Below are positions 1 through 7,481 of a stretch of 64,000 nt of DNA, piece after piece (position 1 is the stretch's first letter; the number at the start of each line of letters is the position of its first letter). The stretch covers positions 2,356,001-2,420,000 of the forward strand of contig NZ_JBEPOO010000001.1 in the NCBI RefSeq assembly GCF_040546815.1. Reading direction: 5' to 3'. A program made the position numbers and the translations under genes. Below the pieces are notes generated by a model. The model did not search any database, was not told the origin of the DNA, and saw only the letters and a program-made list of their open reading frames with translations. This DNA comes from Devosia sp. 2618 (lineage in GTDB: Bacteria > Pseudomonadota > Alphaproteobacteria > Rhizobiales > Devosiaceae).

Positions 1-64
1 CAACGGCTGCGCCGGCTAGAGCGCTCGTGACCAACAGGCCCAGTGCAATTGCCTTCAAAGACAT
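1..64 (-). CDS. Sugar ABC transporter substrate-binding protein, N-terminal fragment
   Basis: Only the first 21 codons are inside the window; the rest lies beyond the left edge. The start ATG is the complement of 62-64. The fragment reads as a Sec signal peptide: a Lys near the N-terminus, a hydrophobic run of Leu/Val/Ala and an Ala-rich end that looks like a cleavage region. It is preceded on its own strand by the permease and ATPase of a ribose-type importer, so the expected product is the periplasmic sugar-binding protein of that system. The family is inferred from position alone. Confidence 0.6.
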   Translation of the reverse strand, partial: MSLKAIALGLLVTSALAGAAV

Positions 65-150
65 ATTTAGTCCTCCCTACCAATGTTTGGCGTCTGACGC
101 GACGCCGGTGATCCCGCCCCTTTCGAGGGACGTGGAATTTCTGTGTTTGA

Positions 151-1170
151 TTAGTCAGCCTTCTTGCGACGGCCGCGGAGCGAACCGCGCTGCAGGTAGA
201 CTGCTGCGATGATGATCACGCCCTGCACTGCCCCGTTGAGGTAGTTCGAGATGATCTCGGTCAGGTTCAGAATATTGCCGATCGAGGTGAGGATCAGGGC
301 GCCAATCACCGTGCCGCCGATGCGACCGAAGCCGCCCTTGAGCATGGTGCCGCCGATGATCACGGCCGCAATGGCTTCGAGTTCCCACAGCACGCCGGTG
401 GCCGACGAGGCCGAACCCAGACGCGGCACATAGATGATGGTGGCCAGCGATACGCACAGACCCTGCAGAATGTAGGTGGCGGTGCGGACGCGGTCGACCT
501 TGATCGCCGAATAGCGGGCCACGTGTTCGTTGGAGCCGATGGCCATACAGTAGCGGCCGAAGGCGGTGCGGTTCATCAGCACCCAGCCAAGGATGGCGAC
601 GAAAATGAACACCCAGACCGGGAACGGAATGCGCAGGAAGCTGTCGTAATAGACCGGGCGATAGATTTCGCGGGCGGCGTTGTTGAGCGACAGCGTGCCG
701 CCATCGGCAAAGTAGGTCACGAGCGAGCGATAAATGCCCATGGTGCCCAGCGTCACGATGAAGGCTTCGATCTTGGCCTTGGTGGTGAGGAACCCGTTGA
801 TGAAACCGGCACCAATGCCCAGGATCAGCGAACAGCCGATGCCCAGCAGCACCGTCCACACAGAGGCGCCCATCGCCCCGACAGCGCCGTTCATGATGAT
901 GATCATCACGCCGGCGATGAAGGCTGCCATCGAGCCAACCGACAGATCGATGCCGCCGGCGGTGATGACGAAGGTGGCGCCCACCGCGATGATGCCGATA
1001 AAGGCCGAGCGGGTCAGGATGTTGGTGATATTGCCTTCATTGAGGAAGGCGGGATTGAGCGAATAGCCCAGAACCACCAGCAAGATCAGAGCGAGCAGCG
1101 GGCCCGCAGTCTTGAGGTCGATCCGAAACCCCTTGGAAGGCTTTGCAGCCTCATGCGCTGATACGCTCAT
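151..1170 (-). CDS. Sugar ABC transporter permease (RbsC/XylH-like)
   Basis: This inner-membrane permease of the ribose/xylose/arabinose class (CUT2 importers) has about 339 residues and eight to ten hydrophobic segments. The family motif GGIDLSVGS follows the second membrane region, and ELEAIAAVIIGGT near residue 265 matches the loop that contacts the ATPase. A GTG lies three codons upstream at 1179, but the ATG at 1170 has GGTGGGG at a normal distance, so I start there. The start overlaps the end of the upstream ATPase gene by 20 bases, so the two are probably translationally coupled. The substrate is a pentose or similar sugar and cannot be read from the sequence. Confidence 0.9.
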   Translation of the reverse strand: MSVSAHEAAKPSKGFRIDLKTAGPLLALILLVVLGYSLNPAFLNEGNITNILTRSAFIGIIAVGATFVITAGGIDLSVGSMAAFIAGVMIIIMNGAVGAMGASVWTVLLGIGCSLILGIGAGFINGFLTTKAKIEAFIVTLGTMGIYRSLVTYFADGGTLSLNNAAREIYRPVYYDSFLRIPFPVWVFIFVAILGWVLMNRTAFGRYCMAIGSNEHVARYSAIKVDRVRTATYILQGLCVSLATIIYVPRLGSASSATGVLWELEAIAAVIIGGTMLKGGFGRIGGTVIGALILTSIGNILNLTEIISNYLNGAVQGVIIIAAVYLQRGSLRGRRKKAD

Positions 1171-2692
1171 TGTCCCCACCCTGCTTGATGCCTGCGGCGT
1201 ACCGCATAATTTCTGATTCAGTGATTTCGGCGCCTTCGAGCTTTCCAGCCAGGCGTCCGTTGCGCATCACCAGCACGCGATGGCTCAGCCCGATCACTTC
1301 CTGCATCTCCGATGAGATCAGAATGATCGACTTACCCTCGGCGGCCAGCGCCGCGATGATGTGATAAATCTGCTGCTTGGTGCCGACATCGATGCCGCGC
1401 GTCGGCTCATCCATGATGATGATGTCCGGTTCGGCTTCCATGGTCTTGCCCAGCATCAGCTTTTGCTGATTGCCGCCTGACAGTTGGCCAACGCGCACCG
1501 AGGTGTCGCGGGCCCGAATGTCGAAGCGGCGCGTCGCGCGCTCCATCGCATCGGCTTCGCTCTTGCTGTCGAGGAAAATGCCGCGCAGATGCTTCTTGAT
1601 GGTCAACAGAGTGAGGTTTGGCTGCAGGCCAATATTGAGCAGCAGCCCCCGGCCCTTGCGGTCCTTGGTCATATAGGCCAGGCCCGCATCGACCGACTTG
1701 CCGACATCGGTGAAGTTGACCGGCTTGCCCTCGACTTCGATATCGCCTTCGGTCTTGAGGTTCAGCCCGACAATGGCCTCGGCCACCGCCGTCCGGCCCG
1801 AACCGATCAGACCGGCAAAACCCAGGATTTCGCCCCGGCGCAGGTCAAACGACATGTCCTGCACGCCCGGCGCCTTGAGGCCACGCACCGACAGCACCAC
1901 TGGCGCGTCGACATCGGGTTCATGCTTGGGCGGATAGAGATTGGAGAGTTCGCGGCCCACCATCATCTGCGCGATGGAGTCGGGCGTCAGTGCTTCTGTG
2001 CTGACCGTGGCGATCAGCTGGCCGTCGCGCAGTACGGTGACGCGCTGGGCCAGTTCCATGATTTCATCGAGCTTGTGGCTGATGAAGATCACTGCCACCC
2101 CACGCGCGGTGAGGCGGCGGATTTGCTCGAACAGGGTCGCCGTTTCGCCGACAGACAAGACCGCAGTCGGCTCGTCCATGATCAGCACGCGCGCATCGCG
2201 GCTGATGGCCTTGGCGATTTCCACCATCTGCTTGTCGGCGACCGACAGCGTATTGATGCGTGCCTCCGGATCGACATGCACATGCAGCGTTTCCATCACA
2301 TCGACGGCGCGCTTGCGCATTTCCTTGAGGTCGAGAAAGCCATATTTCTTGATCTCGCGACCAAGGAAGATCGAGTCCGCCACGGTCAGGTGCTCGGCCA
2401 GGTTCAGTTCCTGATGAATAAGCACAATGCCCATAGCCTCGGCTTCGCCATTGGGCGGCAGCACGACATTTTGGCCATCATAGGTGATCGTCCCGGAGGT
2501 CGGCTGTTCGATGCCGGAGAGGATCTTGATCAGGGTGGATTTGCCGGCACCGTTTTCACCGATGATGGCATGAACTTCGCCGGGCTTGATGTCGAAGTCG
2601 ACACTGAAAAGAACCGGAATCTCGCCGAAAGATTTGGAAATCCTGTTTGCAGACAGGATGGACGGCGCAGGCGTGCCTTCGGCACTGGTCAT
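1151..2692 (-). CDS. Sugar ABC transporter ATP-binding protein (RbsA/XylG-like)
   Basis: This cytoplasmic protein of 513 residues carries two fused nucleotide-binding domains, as usual for CUT2 sugar importers. Walker A of the first domain is GENGAGKST at residues 45-53, with Walker B VLIMDEPTAVL. The second domain has a degenerate P-loop (GLIGSGRTA), an intact LSGGNQQ signature and Walker B IIIMDEPTRGID. GGGGAGGGGC precedes the ATG as a strong ribosome site. It is the first gene of the minus-strand operon ATPase-permease-binding protein. The tandem LacI-type palindromes at 2754-2788 lie just upstream, so repression by the divergent LacI protein is likely. Confidence 0.93.
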   Translation of the reverse strand: MTSAEGTPAPSILSANRISKSFGEIPVLFSVDFDIKPGEVHAIIGENGAGKSTLIKILSGIEQPTSGTITYDGQNVVLPPNGEAEAMGIVLIHQELNLAEHLTVADSIFLGREIKKYGFLDLKEMRKRAVDVMETLHVHVDPEARINTLSVADKQMVEIAKAISRDARVLIMDEPTAVLSVGETATLFEQIRRLTARGVAVIFISHKLDEIMELAQRVTVLRDGQLIATVSTEALTPDSIAQMMVGRELSNLYPPKHEPDVDAPVVLSVRGLKAPGVQDMSFDLRRGEILGFAGLIGSGRTAVAEAIVGLNLKTEGDIEVEGKPVNFTDVGKSVDAGLAYMTKDRKGRGLLLNIGLQPNLTLLTIKKHLRGIFLDSKSEADAMERATRRFDIRARDTSVRVGQLSGGNQQKLMLGKTMEAEPDIIIMDEPTRGIDVGTKQQIYHIIAALAAEGKSIILISSEMQEVIGLSHRVLVMRNGRLAGKLEGAEITESEIMRYAAGIKQGGDNERISA

Positions 2693-2753
2693 CTTTGAAG
2701 CCCCTCCCCAAGACGCGGCCAGTTCCCCTGGCTCTGCGTCCGTTGATCCACGA

Positions 2754-2788
2754 TGTAAAGGTTTTCATGATTGATGTAAAGGTTTACA
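2754..2788. promoter_or_regulatory. Two tandem LacI-type operator palindromes
   Basis: TGTAAAGGTTTACA at 2775-2788 is a perfect 6-bp inverted repeat around a GG centre. TGTAAAGGTTTTCA at 2754-2767 is the same site with one changed base. They are offset by 21 bp, about two turns of B-DNA, so two dimers would sit on the same face. LacI/GalR proteins commonly bind sites of this kind. The sites lie in the 196-bp gap between the minus-strand sugar operon and the plus-strand LacI gene, so they could control both. Binding is inferred. Confidence 0.6.
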
Positions 2789-2888
2789 CAAACGGAAAAG
2801 GGTATAAGCCTATCGAGGGGGTCTGGCGCGGTTTGCGGCATCTGCTACAGGCAGGGACGCGGGCGCCAGAGGGCGTGCGGAGCTTAGG

Positions 2889-3914
2889 TTGCACCACCAG
2901 AAACTGGCCACTATTGAGGACGTCGCGGCGATTGCCGGCGTGTCGATTGCTACGGTCAGCCGGGCGATCAACGAGCCGACCAAGGTCGCCGATGAAACAC
3001 GTCGGCGCGTCACCCAGGCCATAGCGCAGACCGGTTACACGACCAATGCGATGGCGCGTTCGCTGCGCATGCGCCGCTCCAATATGATTCTCATTCTGGC
3101 GCCGGATGTGGGCGACCCGAACTTCTCCAACATCCTTGTCGGGCTTGAAACCGAAGCCAGCAAACGCGGCTATGGCGTGCTGATCGGTAATACGCAGAAC
3201 GATGCGACGCGCGAGACCGACTATCTGCGCTTCATCAGTTCCAACCAGGCCGATGGGCTGATCCTGTTCACTGGCCACCTGCCCTTTGGCTATGGCAGCG
3301 AAGGCGGCGAGTCCCGTCTGCCGCCCATGGTGGCGGTCAACGAGCCGGTCTCCAATAGCGACGTGCCGTTTGTCGGCGTCGACAATTTCGAGGGCGCGCG
3401 TGTTGCCACCGAGCACCTGATCTCGCAGGGCCACCGCCGCATCGCCTTTATCGGCCATTCGACCAGCAAGGCCGTCAATATCCTGCGCGAAAAGGGCTAT
3501 CGCGCCGCGCTCGACGGCCACGGCATGCCGGTCGATCCGCGCCTCATTCTCGATGGCGACGGCACCACCGAAAGCGGCCGCGCCGCTGCCGAGCATATGT
3601 TCGTGCGCGACGTGCTGCCGACCGCCTTCTTCTGCGTCAACGACGCCACCGCGCTTGGCGTCATCATCGCCCTCACCGCCCGTCGCTACGACCTGCCGCG
3701 CGAGTTTTCGGTGATGGGCTTTGACGATATCTCCTTCGCCAGCTTCGTCAGCCCCTCGCTCACCACCATGAAGCAGCCTCGCCTCAAAATCGGCGAAGAG
3801 GCCATGGACCTGCTCCTGGCATTGCTGGAAGGAAAACCGCCCAAGCAAAACGAAGTCCTGCTGCGGGCGGAGCTGATCGTGCGCAATTCGGTGGGCCGAT
3901 CAGGCCGGGATTAG
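2889..3914 (+). CDS. LacI family transcriptional regulator
   Basis: This protein has 341 residues, the standard LacI length. The N-terminal helix-turn-helix reads ATIEDVAAIAGVSIATVSRA at residues 7-26, followed by a hinge and a periplasmic-binding-protein-like effector domain (MILILAPDVGDPNFSNILVG onward). I use a TTG start at 2889 because no ATG precedes the conserved HTH in this frame and GGAG lies nine bases before it. It is divergent from a CUT2 sugar importer, whose sugar is its probable inducer. It probably represses that operon, and perhaps itself, through the tandem palindromes in the shared gap. Confidence 0.92.
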   Translation: MHHQKLATIEDVAAIAGVSIATVSRAINEPTKVADETRRRVTQAIAQTGYTTNAMARSLRMRRSNMILILAPDVGDPNFSNILVGLETEASKRGYGVLIGNTQNDATRETDYLRFISSNQADGLILFTGHLPFGYGSEGGESRLPPMVAVNEPVSNSDVPFVGVDNFEGARVATEHLISQGHRRIAFIGHSTSKAVNILREKGYRAALDGHGMPVDPRLILDGDGTTESGRAAAEHMFVRDVLPTAFFCVNDATALGVIIALTARRYDLPREFSVMGFDDISFASFVSPSLTTMKQPRLKIGEEAMDLLLALLEGKPPKQNEVLLRAELIVRNSVGRSGRD

Positions 3915-3944
3915 AGGCCGGCTGTCTGCTTCGATCTCTCAGTC

Positions 3945-4090
3945 GTCCACCCTCCCCCTTGAGGGGAGGGAAGCGAGATAGGAGTTAGCTTGCTAACTCC
4001 GTGATCGAGCAGGAAGGGGGTATCGCCCCGAGAGTGCGGTGCCAGCCGCACCCCCACCCTTGATCCCTCTCCACAAGGGGGAGCGTGTCG
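3945..4090. repeat. Palindromic intergenic repeat, CCTCCCCC type
   Basis: This gap between the convergent LacI and DUF305 genes starts with CCCTCCCCCTTGAGGGGAGG, a self-complementary hairpin. It then has an inner palindrome GGAGTTAGCTTGCTAACTCC and ends with a CCCTTGATCCCTCT...AAGGGGGAG arm. It resembles the repeat units at 5487-5598 and 15407-15508. No coding potential was seen. It may act as a bidirectional transcription end. Confidence 0.55.
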
Positions 4091-4107
4091 ACTTCGAGCA
4101 CAGGTTA

Positions 4108-4160
4108 GACCTCATGGTGAGGTGCGAGCCCTTCGCGAGCCTCGAACCACGAGGTCGGGC
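4108..4160. repeat. Solo copy of the CCTCATGGTGAGG / CCTCGAACCACGAGG repeat
   Basis: This stretch holds CCTCATGGTGAGGTGCGAGC and CCTCGAACCACGAGG separated by CTTCGCGAG. The same 50-bp sequence forms the right arm of the inverted-repeat element at 17443-17569. Here only one arm is present, immediately downstream of the DUF305 stop codon. Confidence 0.6.
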
Positions 4161-4172
4161 ACTGAACTGCGC

Positions 4173-4526
4173 TTAATACCCCTTCTTCGCCAACCAAGCC
4201 TTCATCCAAGCGATCTCGCCCTCCTGCGCCGCGATCACCTCTTCGGCGAGCTTCTTGACCTCCGGGTCGCTGCCATATTCCAGCAGGATCCGCGCCATGG
4301 CCACCGCGCCCTCGTGATGGGGGATCATGCCCCGCAGAAAATCCACGTCGGCGTCGCCGGTATAGTCCACCGCCATATCCGCATGCATTGCTGCATTGGC
4401 TTCTTCATAGGCTGCCGTCGCGCCATCAGCAGCGGGTGCGGCCATGCCGTGACCAGAATGGTCCTGCGCCAGAACGGGCGCAGACAGAGCAAGTGCAAAG
4501 ACGGCGGCGAGCAATAGGGTTTTCAT
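4173..4526 (-). CDS. Secreted DUF305 domain protein
   Basis: This 117-residue protein begins with a Sec signal peptide ending near APVLA-QD, then a His/Met-containing stretch (HSGHGMAA). The mature part has the DUF305 signature [12 protein letters not shown] and a second acidic motif QEGEIAWM close to the C-terminus, giving two metal-ligand-like clusters on a ferritin-like helical fold. Some DUF305 proteins are linked to copper handling in the periplasm. The CueR/HmrR-like promoter directly upstream supports that here. It is a single-gene unit flanked by repeats. The metal and mechanism remain inference. Confidence 0.85.
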   Translation of the reverse strand: MKTLLLAAVFALALSAPVLAQDHSGHGMAAPAADGATAAYEEANAAMHADMAVDYTGDADVDFLRGMIPHHEGAVAMARILLEYGSDPEVKKLAEEVIAAQEGEIAWMKAWLAKKGY

Positions 4527-4561
4527 GGACGAACTCCTGATGGATTTGCCCCACCCTGCCG

Positions 4562-4583
4562 GCCTCCCCTATGGGAAGGTCAA
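4562..4583 (-). promoter_or_regulatory. CueR/HmrR-like copper promoter upstream of the DUF305 gene
   Basis: Read on the minus strand, the sequence is TTGACCTTCCCATAGGGGAG followed by GC. A TTGACC -35 box runs into the imperfect dyad ACCTTCCCATAGGGGAGGC. MerR-family copper regulators use such a dyad between -35 and -10 elements with a long spacer. The site ends about 36 bp before the DUF305 start codon. No merR-type gene is in the window. The match was made by eye from memory of the motif. Confidence 0.5.
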
Positions 4584-4703
4584 GCGCGTTGACGGTGTTT
4601 GGTGCAGATTGTTACTTGGGCCCATGCTTTATCGGACGCCCGATCTCGACCTGCCGCATATGGCTCAGTGATCGCCGCATCAAATTCTTTCCGAGGACGA
4701 GAC

Positions 4704-5498
4704 GTGACTAACAAGACTGTCAAAGCGGGCGATATCACCATCAACTACACCGAGCTTGGCGACGGCCCGCCGCTCCTACTGCTGCACGGCGGCCTCGCCA
4801 CGGCCGAGACGAGTTGGGACAGTCGCTACCCCCAGCTCACCGAGCATTTTCACGTCTATGCGCCCGACACGCGCGGGCACGGCCTCACCGACAATCCGAG
4901 CGGTCGGCTCGGCTATGACCAGTTCGCCGACGACGCCGTGGCGTTCTGCCGGGCGCTTGGCATCGAGCAGCCGCTGATTGTCGGCTATAGCGATGGCGGT
5001 CAGGCTTGCATCGAACTCGGCCTGCGCCATCCCGGCTTTGCCCGCGCCATGGCGGTGGGCGGCACGATCAGCTATCTCAGCCAGAAATACGAGGACGATA
5101 TGCGGTCCTTCGGTTTTACCGCGCCCGGCGAGGCCGACCACGACAAGATCCGCAGCGGCTGGGGCGACTTTTTCGACACTATCGAGCTCACCCATCGCGG
5201 CGACGGCGCACCGGGCTATCTGCACCGCCTGCTGGCCCAGGTTTCAACGCTGTGGCTGACGGTGCCGCACTACACTGTCGAACAGCTGCAGAGCATCCCC
5301 ACACCAACGCTGATCATCAACGGCGACCGAGACCACATGGCGGGTCTCGATCAGGCGCAGCGGCTCTACGAAAACATCCCCAACAGCGAACTCGCCATCG
5401 TCCCCAACGCCACCCACGGCGCGGTCGATCTCGACCTGTTCTGGGTCTTGGTGCTGGACTTTTTGAAGCGCCAGGTGGCTGGAAGGCCCCCCACCTAA
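4704..5498 (+). CDS. Alpha/beta hydrolase
   Basis: This cytoplasmic hydrolase has about 264 residues. The oxyanion motif LLLLHGG is at residues 24-30 and the nucleophile elbow GYSDGG places the catalytic Ser at residue 96. The acid is likely the Asp in NGDRDHMAG, and the base is the His in NATHGAV. The substrate cannot be told. The frame is open further upstream to a TTG at 4599, but the GTG at 4704 is preceded by GAGGACGAGAC and opens directly into the conserved domain. The last three sense codons and the stop codon lie inside the palindromic repeat at 5487-5598. Confidence 0.85.
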   Translation: MTNKTVKAGDITINYTELGDGPPLLLLHGGLATAETSWDSRYPQLTEHFHVYAPDTRGHGLTDNPSGRLGYDQFADDAVAFCRALGIEQPLIVGYSDGGQACIELGLRHPGFARAMAVGGTISYLSQKYEDDMRSFGFTAPGEADHDKIRSGWGDFFDTIELTHRGDGAPGYLHRLLAQVSTLWLTVPHYTVEQLQSIPTPTLIINGDRDHMAGLDQAQRLYENIPNSELAIVPNATHGAVDLDLFWVLVLDFLKRQVAGRPPT

Positions 5499-5598
5499 CC
5501 TCCCCTGAAAAGGGGAGGAACAGATCACGCTTGAGGCACCATCCGTTCACAACCACGGAGAGAATTCCTCCCACTATCAGGGGGAGGTTAGGTGGGGG
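5487..5598. repeat. Inverted-repeat element with CCCCCACCTAACCTCCCC ends
   Basis: The left end CCCCCCACCTAACCTCCCCT and the right end AGGGGGAGGTTAGGTGGGGG are inverted copies enclosing about 70 bp. The inner part contains CTCCCCTGAAAAGGGGAG, a small hairpin. It sits between the convergent hydrolase and SRPBCC genes and supplies the hydrolase stop codon. It is a likely transcription end for both genes. Confidence 0.65.
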
Positions 5599-5632
5599 TA
5601 TCCCCTTACTCATAAGCTGGTGGGTTGTATCC

Positions 5633-6118
5633 CTACCCCCCAAGCCGCTCCAAAATCTCATCCACCTTGGCCATAGACGCATTGGCGCCGTCTTCCATGC
5701 CCCAATCCATCACATCCTGCCGCTGCTGCAGGCTTTCGAGCTTGCTGACCGAGCGATAGAACGTCTTGCCGTCGCGCTGCTCGAATGTGTGTTCCTCGTA
5801 AAAGCGGTCGTCCTCGGGATACATGCCCTCCACCACAAAGGTGTTGCGGATCAGCGTCTTGGGCTGCACCTCGAGATAGGTGCCGAAGAACACCACTTCC
5901 TCGCCGTCCTCCATCGTCGAGACGATCCGCCACTTGCCACCCTTGCGCACGTCATACTCGACGATCCTGTTGTCCTCGCGCGGCCCCCACCAATAGGCGA
6001 CGTGTTCGGCCTGTGTCCAAACCGTCCACACCAGATCGAGCGGCGCATCGAATGTGCGCGTCATGATGATCAGCGGTTCGTCGGCGGGCAGTTCGGTCTT
6101 GAACAGGTTTTGCGGCAT
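5633..6118 (-). CDS. SRPBCC (AHSA1-like) domain protein
   Basis: The product has 161 residues and the typical start of the AHSA1-like START-fold family: IIMTRTFDAPLDLVWTVWTQ, then YWWGPRE. This fold makes a hydrophobic pocket; most bacterial members have no known ligand. The gene is 11 bp downstream of an ArsR regulator, and this ArsR-SRPBCC pair is a common two-gene operon in bacteria. It has no signal peptide, so it should be cytoplasmic. Confidence 0.88.
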   Translation of the reverse strand: MPQNLFKTELPADEPLIIMTRTFDAPLDLVWTVWTQAEHVAYWWGPREDNRIVEYDVRKGGKWRIVSTMEDGEEVVFFGTYLEVQPKTLIRNTFVVEGMYPEDDRFYEEHTFEQRDGKTFYRSVSKLESLQQRQDVMDWGMEDGANASMAKVDEILERLGG

Positions 6119-6129
6119 AGAAACTCTCC

Positions 6130-6471
6130 TCAGTTCTTGCTGTCGTTTTCGGGGGTCTGGATTTTGGTGAGATAGGCGTCGAGCTGATCAAGGTTTTGCT
6201 CCCAGAAGGCCCGATAGGTATCGAGCAGCGCCGCGACGTCGCGCATCGGCCCCGCTTCAAGCTTGCAGGGCCGCCATTGCGCCTGCTTGCCGCGACTGAT
6301 CAGCCCGGCATTTTCCAGCACTTTGATGTGCTTGCTGACCGCGGCCAGCGTCATGTCGAAGGGCTCGGCCAGTTCATTGACGCTCGCCTGTCCCGTCGCC
6401 AGCCGGGCCAAAATGGCGCGGCGGGTCGGGTCGGCCAGAGCGGCCAGCGTCGTGCTCAAAGCGTCGGCCAT
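6130..6471 (-). CDS. ArsR family transcriptional regulator
   Basis: This winged-helix regulator has about 113 residues. Its DNA-binding core reads LADPTRRAILARLATGQASV, then MTLAAVSKHIKVLENAGLI. It lacks the Cys-rich metal sites of classical ArsR/SmtB proteins. It belongs to the group paired with SRPBCC proteins. The open frame extends to a TTG at 6480, but the ATG at 6471 begins the standard MADALS N-terminus. The inverted repeat at 6475-6509 lies directly against the start codon, which suggests autorepression of the arsR-SRPBCC operon. Confidence 0.9.
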   Translation of the reverse strand: MADALSTTLAALADPTRRAILARLATGQASVNELAEPFDMTLAAVSKHIKVLENAGLISRGKQAQWRPCKLEAGPMRDVAALLDTYRAFWEQNLDQLDAYLTKIQTPENDSKN

Positions 6472-6474
6472 ATT

Positions 6475-6509
6475 ATTCAACCATTTTGTATATTACTAAT
6501 AAGTTGAAT
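6475..6509. promoter_or_regulatory. Inverted repeat ATTCAAC-21 bp-GTTGAAT, likely ArsR operator
   Basis: ATTCAAC at 6475-6481 and GTTGAAT at 6503-6509 are perfect inverted copies around an AT-rich 21-bp centre (TATATTACTAATA). The site lies between the divergent ArsR gene and cobF. It is the only AT-rich part of this gap and probably overlaps the arsR promoter. Confidence 0.5.
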
Positions 6510-6561
6510 ATTGAAATCGCGCCGCCTTGTCAACGTCCTTGCCCTGAGGCAAGGAAGGCCG

Positions 6562-7290
6562 ATGAAAACCATTCTCATCGTGGGCATCGGCACCGGCAAT
6601 CCCGAGCACCTGACCGTGCAGGCCATCAACGCGCTCAACCGCGCCGATGTGCTGTTCATCCCCGACAAGGGCGCGGCCAAGTCCGATCTGGCCGACCTGC
6701 GCCGCGAGATTGTGGCGCGCTACGTTACCAATCCGGCCAGCGTCACGGTCGACTACGCTGTGCCCAAGCGCGATGCCGCCAACCCCGATTACGGCGCCGG
6801 CGTCGATGACTGGCATGCGGCATTGGCGGAGATTTTCGCCGGTCTTTTGGAAAAAGTCCCCGAAAACGGCGCCGCCGCCTTCCTCGTCTGGGGCGATCCC
6901 GGCCTTTACGACTCCACCATCCGCATCATCGACCGCCTGCGCGACCGTTTCGCCGTCGAAATCATCCCCGGCATCACTTCAATCCAGGCCCTCACCGCCG
7001 CCCATGGCATAGCGCTCAACCGCATCGGCGAGCCCGTCCACATCACCACCGGCCGCCGCCTCGGCGTAGTGGCCGACGACACCATCGTCATGCTGGACGG
7101 CCAGACGGCGTTCATGGACGCCGATCCGGAGCTGGAGATTTTCTGGGGCGCGTATCTGGGCACGCCGGATGAAATCCGCATCTCGGGCCGGTTGGGCGAT
7201 GTGCGCGACCAAATCGTCGAAACCCGCAAGGCCGCCCGCGAACGGCACGGCTGGATCATGGATACGTACCTGCTGCGCAAGCGGGATTAA
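6562..7290 (+). CDS. cobF: Precorrin-6A synthase (deacetylating) CobF
   Basis: CobF methylates C-1 of precorrin-5 with SAM and releases acetate, giving precorrin-6A in aerobic cobalamin synthesis. The protein has 242 residues and a tetrapyrrole methylase fold: VGIGTGNPEHLTVQAI at the N-terminus, VWGDPGLYDS at mid-length and IIPGITSIQALTAAHGIALN after it. The open frame reaches 6511, but AAGGAAGG at 6551-6558 precedes the ATG at 6562, where the conserved fold begins. First gene of the cob operon. No cobalamin riboswitch precedes it; only about 90 bp separate it from arsR. Confidence 0.93.
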   Translation: MKTILIVGIGTGNPEHLTVQAINALNRADVLFIPDKGAAKSDLADLRREIVARYVTNPASVTVDYAVPKRDAANPDYGAGVDDWHAALAEIFAGLLEKVPENGAAAFLVWGDPGLYDSTIRIIDRLRDRFAVEIIPGITSIQALTAAHGIALNRIGEPVHITTGRRLGVVADDTIVMLDGQTAFMDADPELEIFWGAYLGTPDEIRISGRLGDVRDQIVETRKAARERHGWIMDTYLLRKRD

Positions 7291-7351
7291 CACCTGGAAC
7301 CATCAGTCGCCCGATCTCCCCTGAGTGTACAAAGTGTTCCAATCATCCAGG

Positions 7352-7439
7352 TCGCTTCCCTCGGGCTTGACCCGAGTTTTGGCAATAGTCCGATGTAAGC
7401 TTTGCCCCCCACAGCCCCTTCTCCCAACAACGGAGAAGG
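7352..7439. repeat. Palindromic repeats in the cobF-cobG gap
   Basis: The 191-bp cobF-cobG gap contains TCGCTTCCCTCGGGCTTGAC followed by CCGAG at 7352-7376. This is the same unit found twice in inverted order in the cobI-cobJ gap. It also holds a small hairpin CCTTCTCC/GGAGAAGG at 7417-7439. No ORF or riboswitch-like structure was recognised. Confidence 0.55.
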
Positions 7440-7481
7440 AAGAAACGTGACCCAGCCTTTTCCATCCGCTAAAACCCGTCC

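Noticed and set aside
1484..2698. Long plus-strand open frame opposite the sugar ATPase gene
   Set aside because: It is antisense to a clear RbsA-like gene, and its translation is low-complexity His/Asp/Arg/Gln-rich sequence typical of the opposite strand of a high-GC gene.
6472..6561. Possible cobalamin riboswitch before cobF
   Set aside because: Only about 90 bp separate arsR and cobF, too short for the aptamer, and no B12-box-like sequence was seen. The cobF-cobG gap also lacks one.
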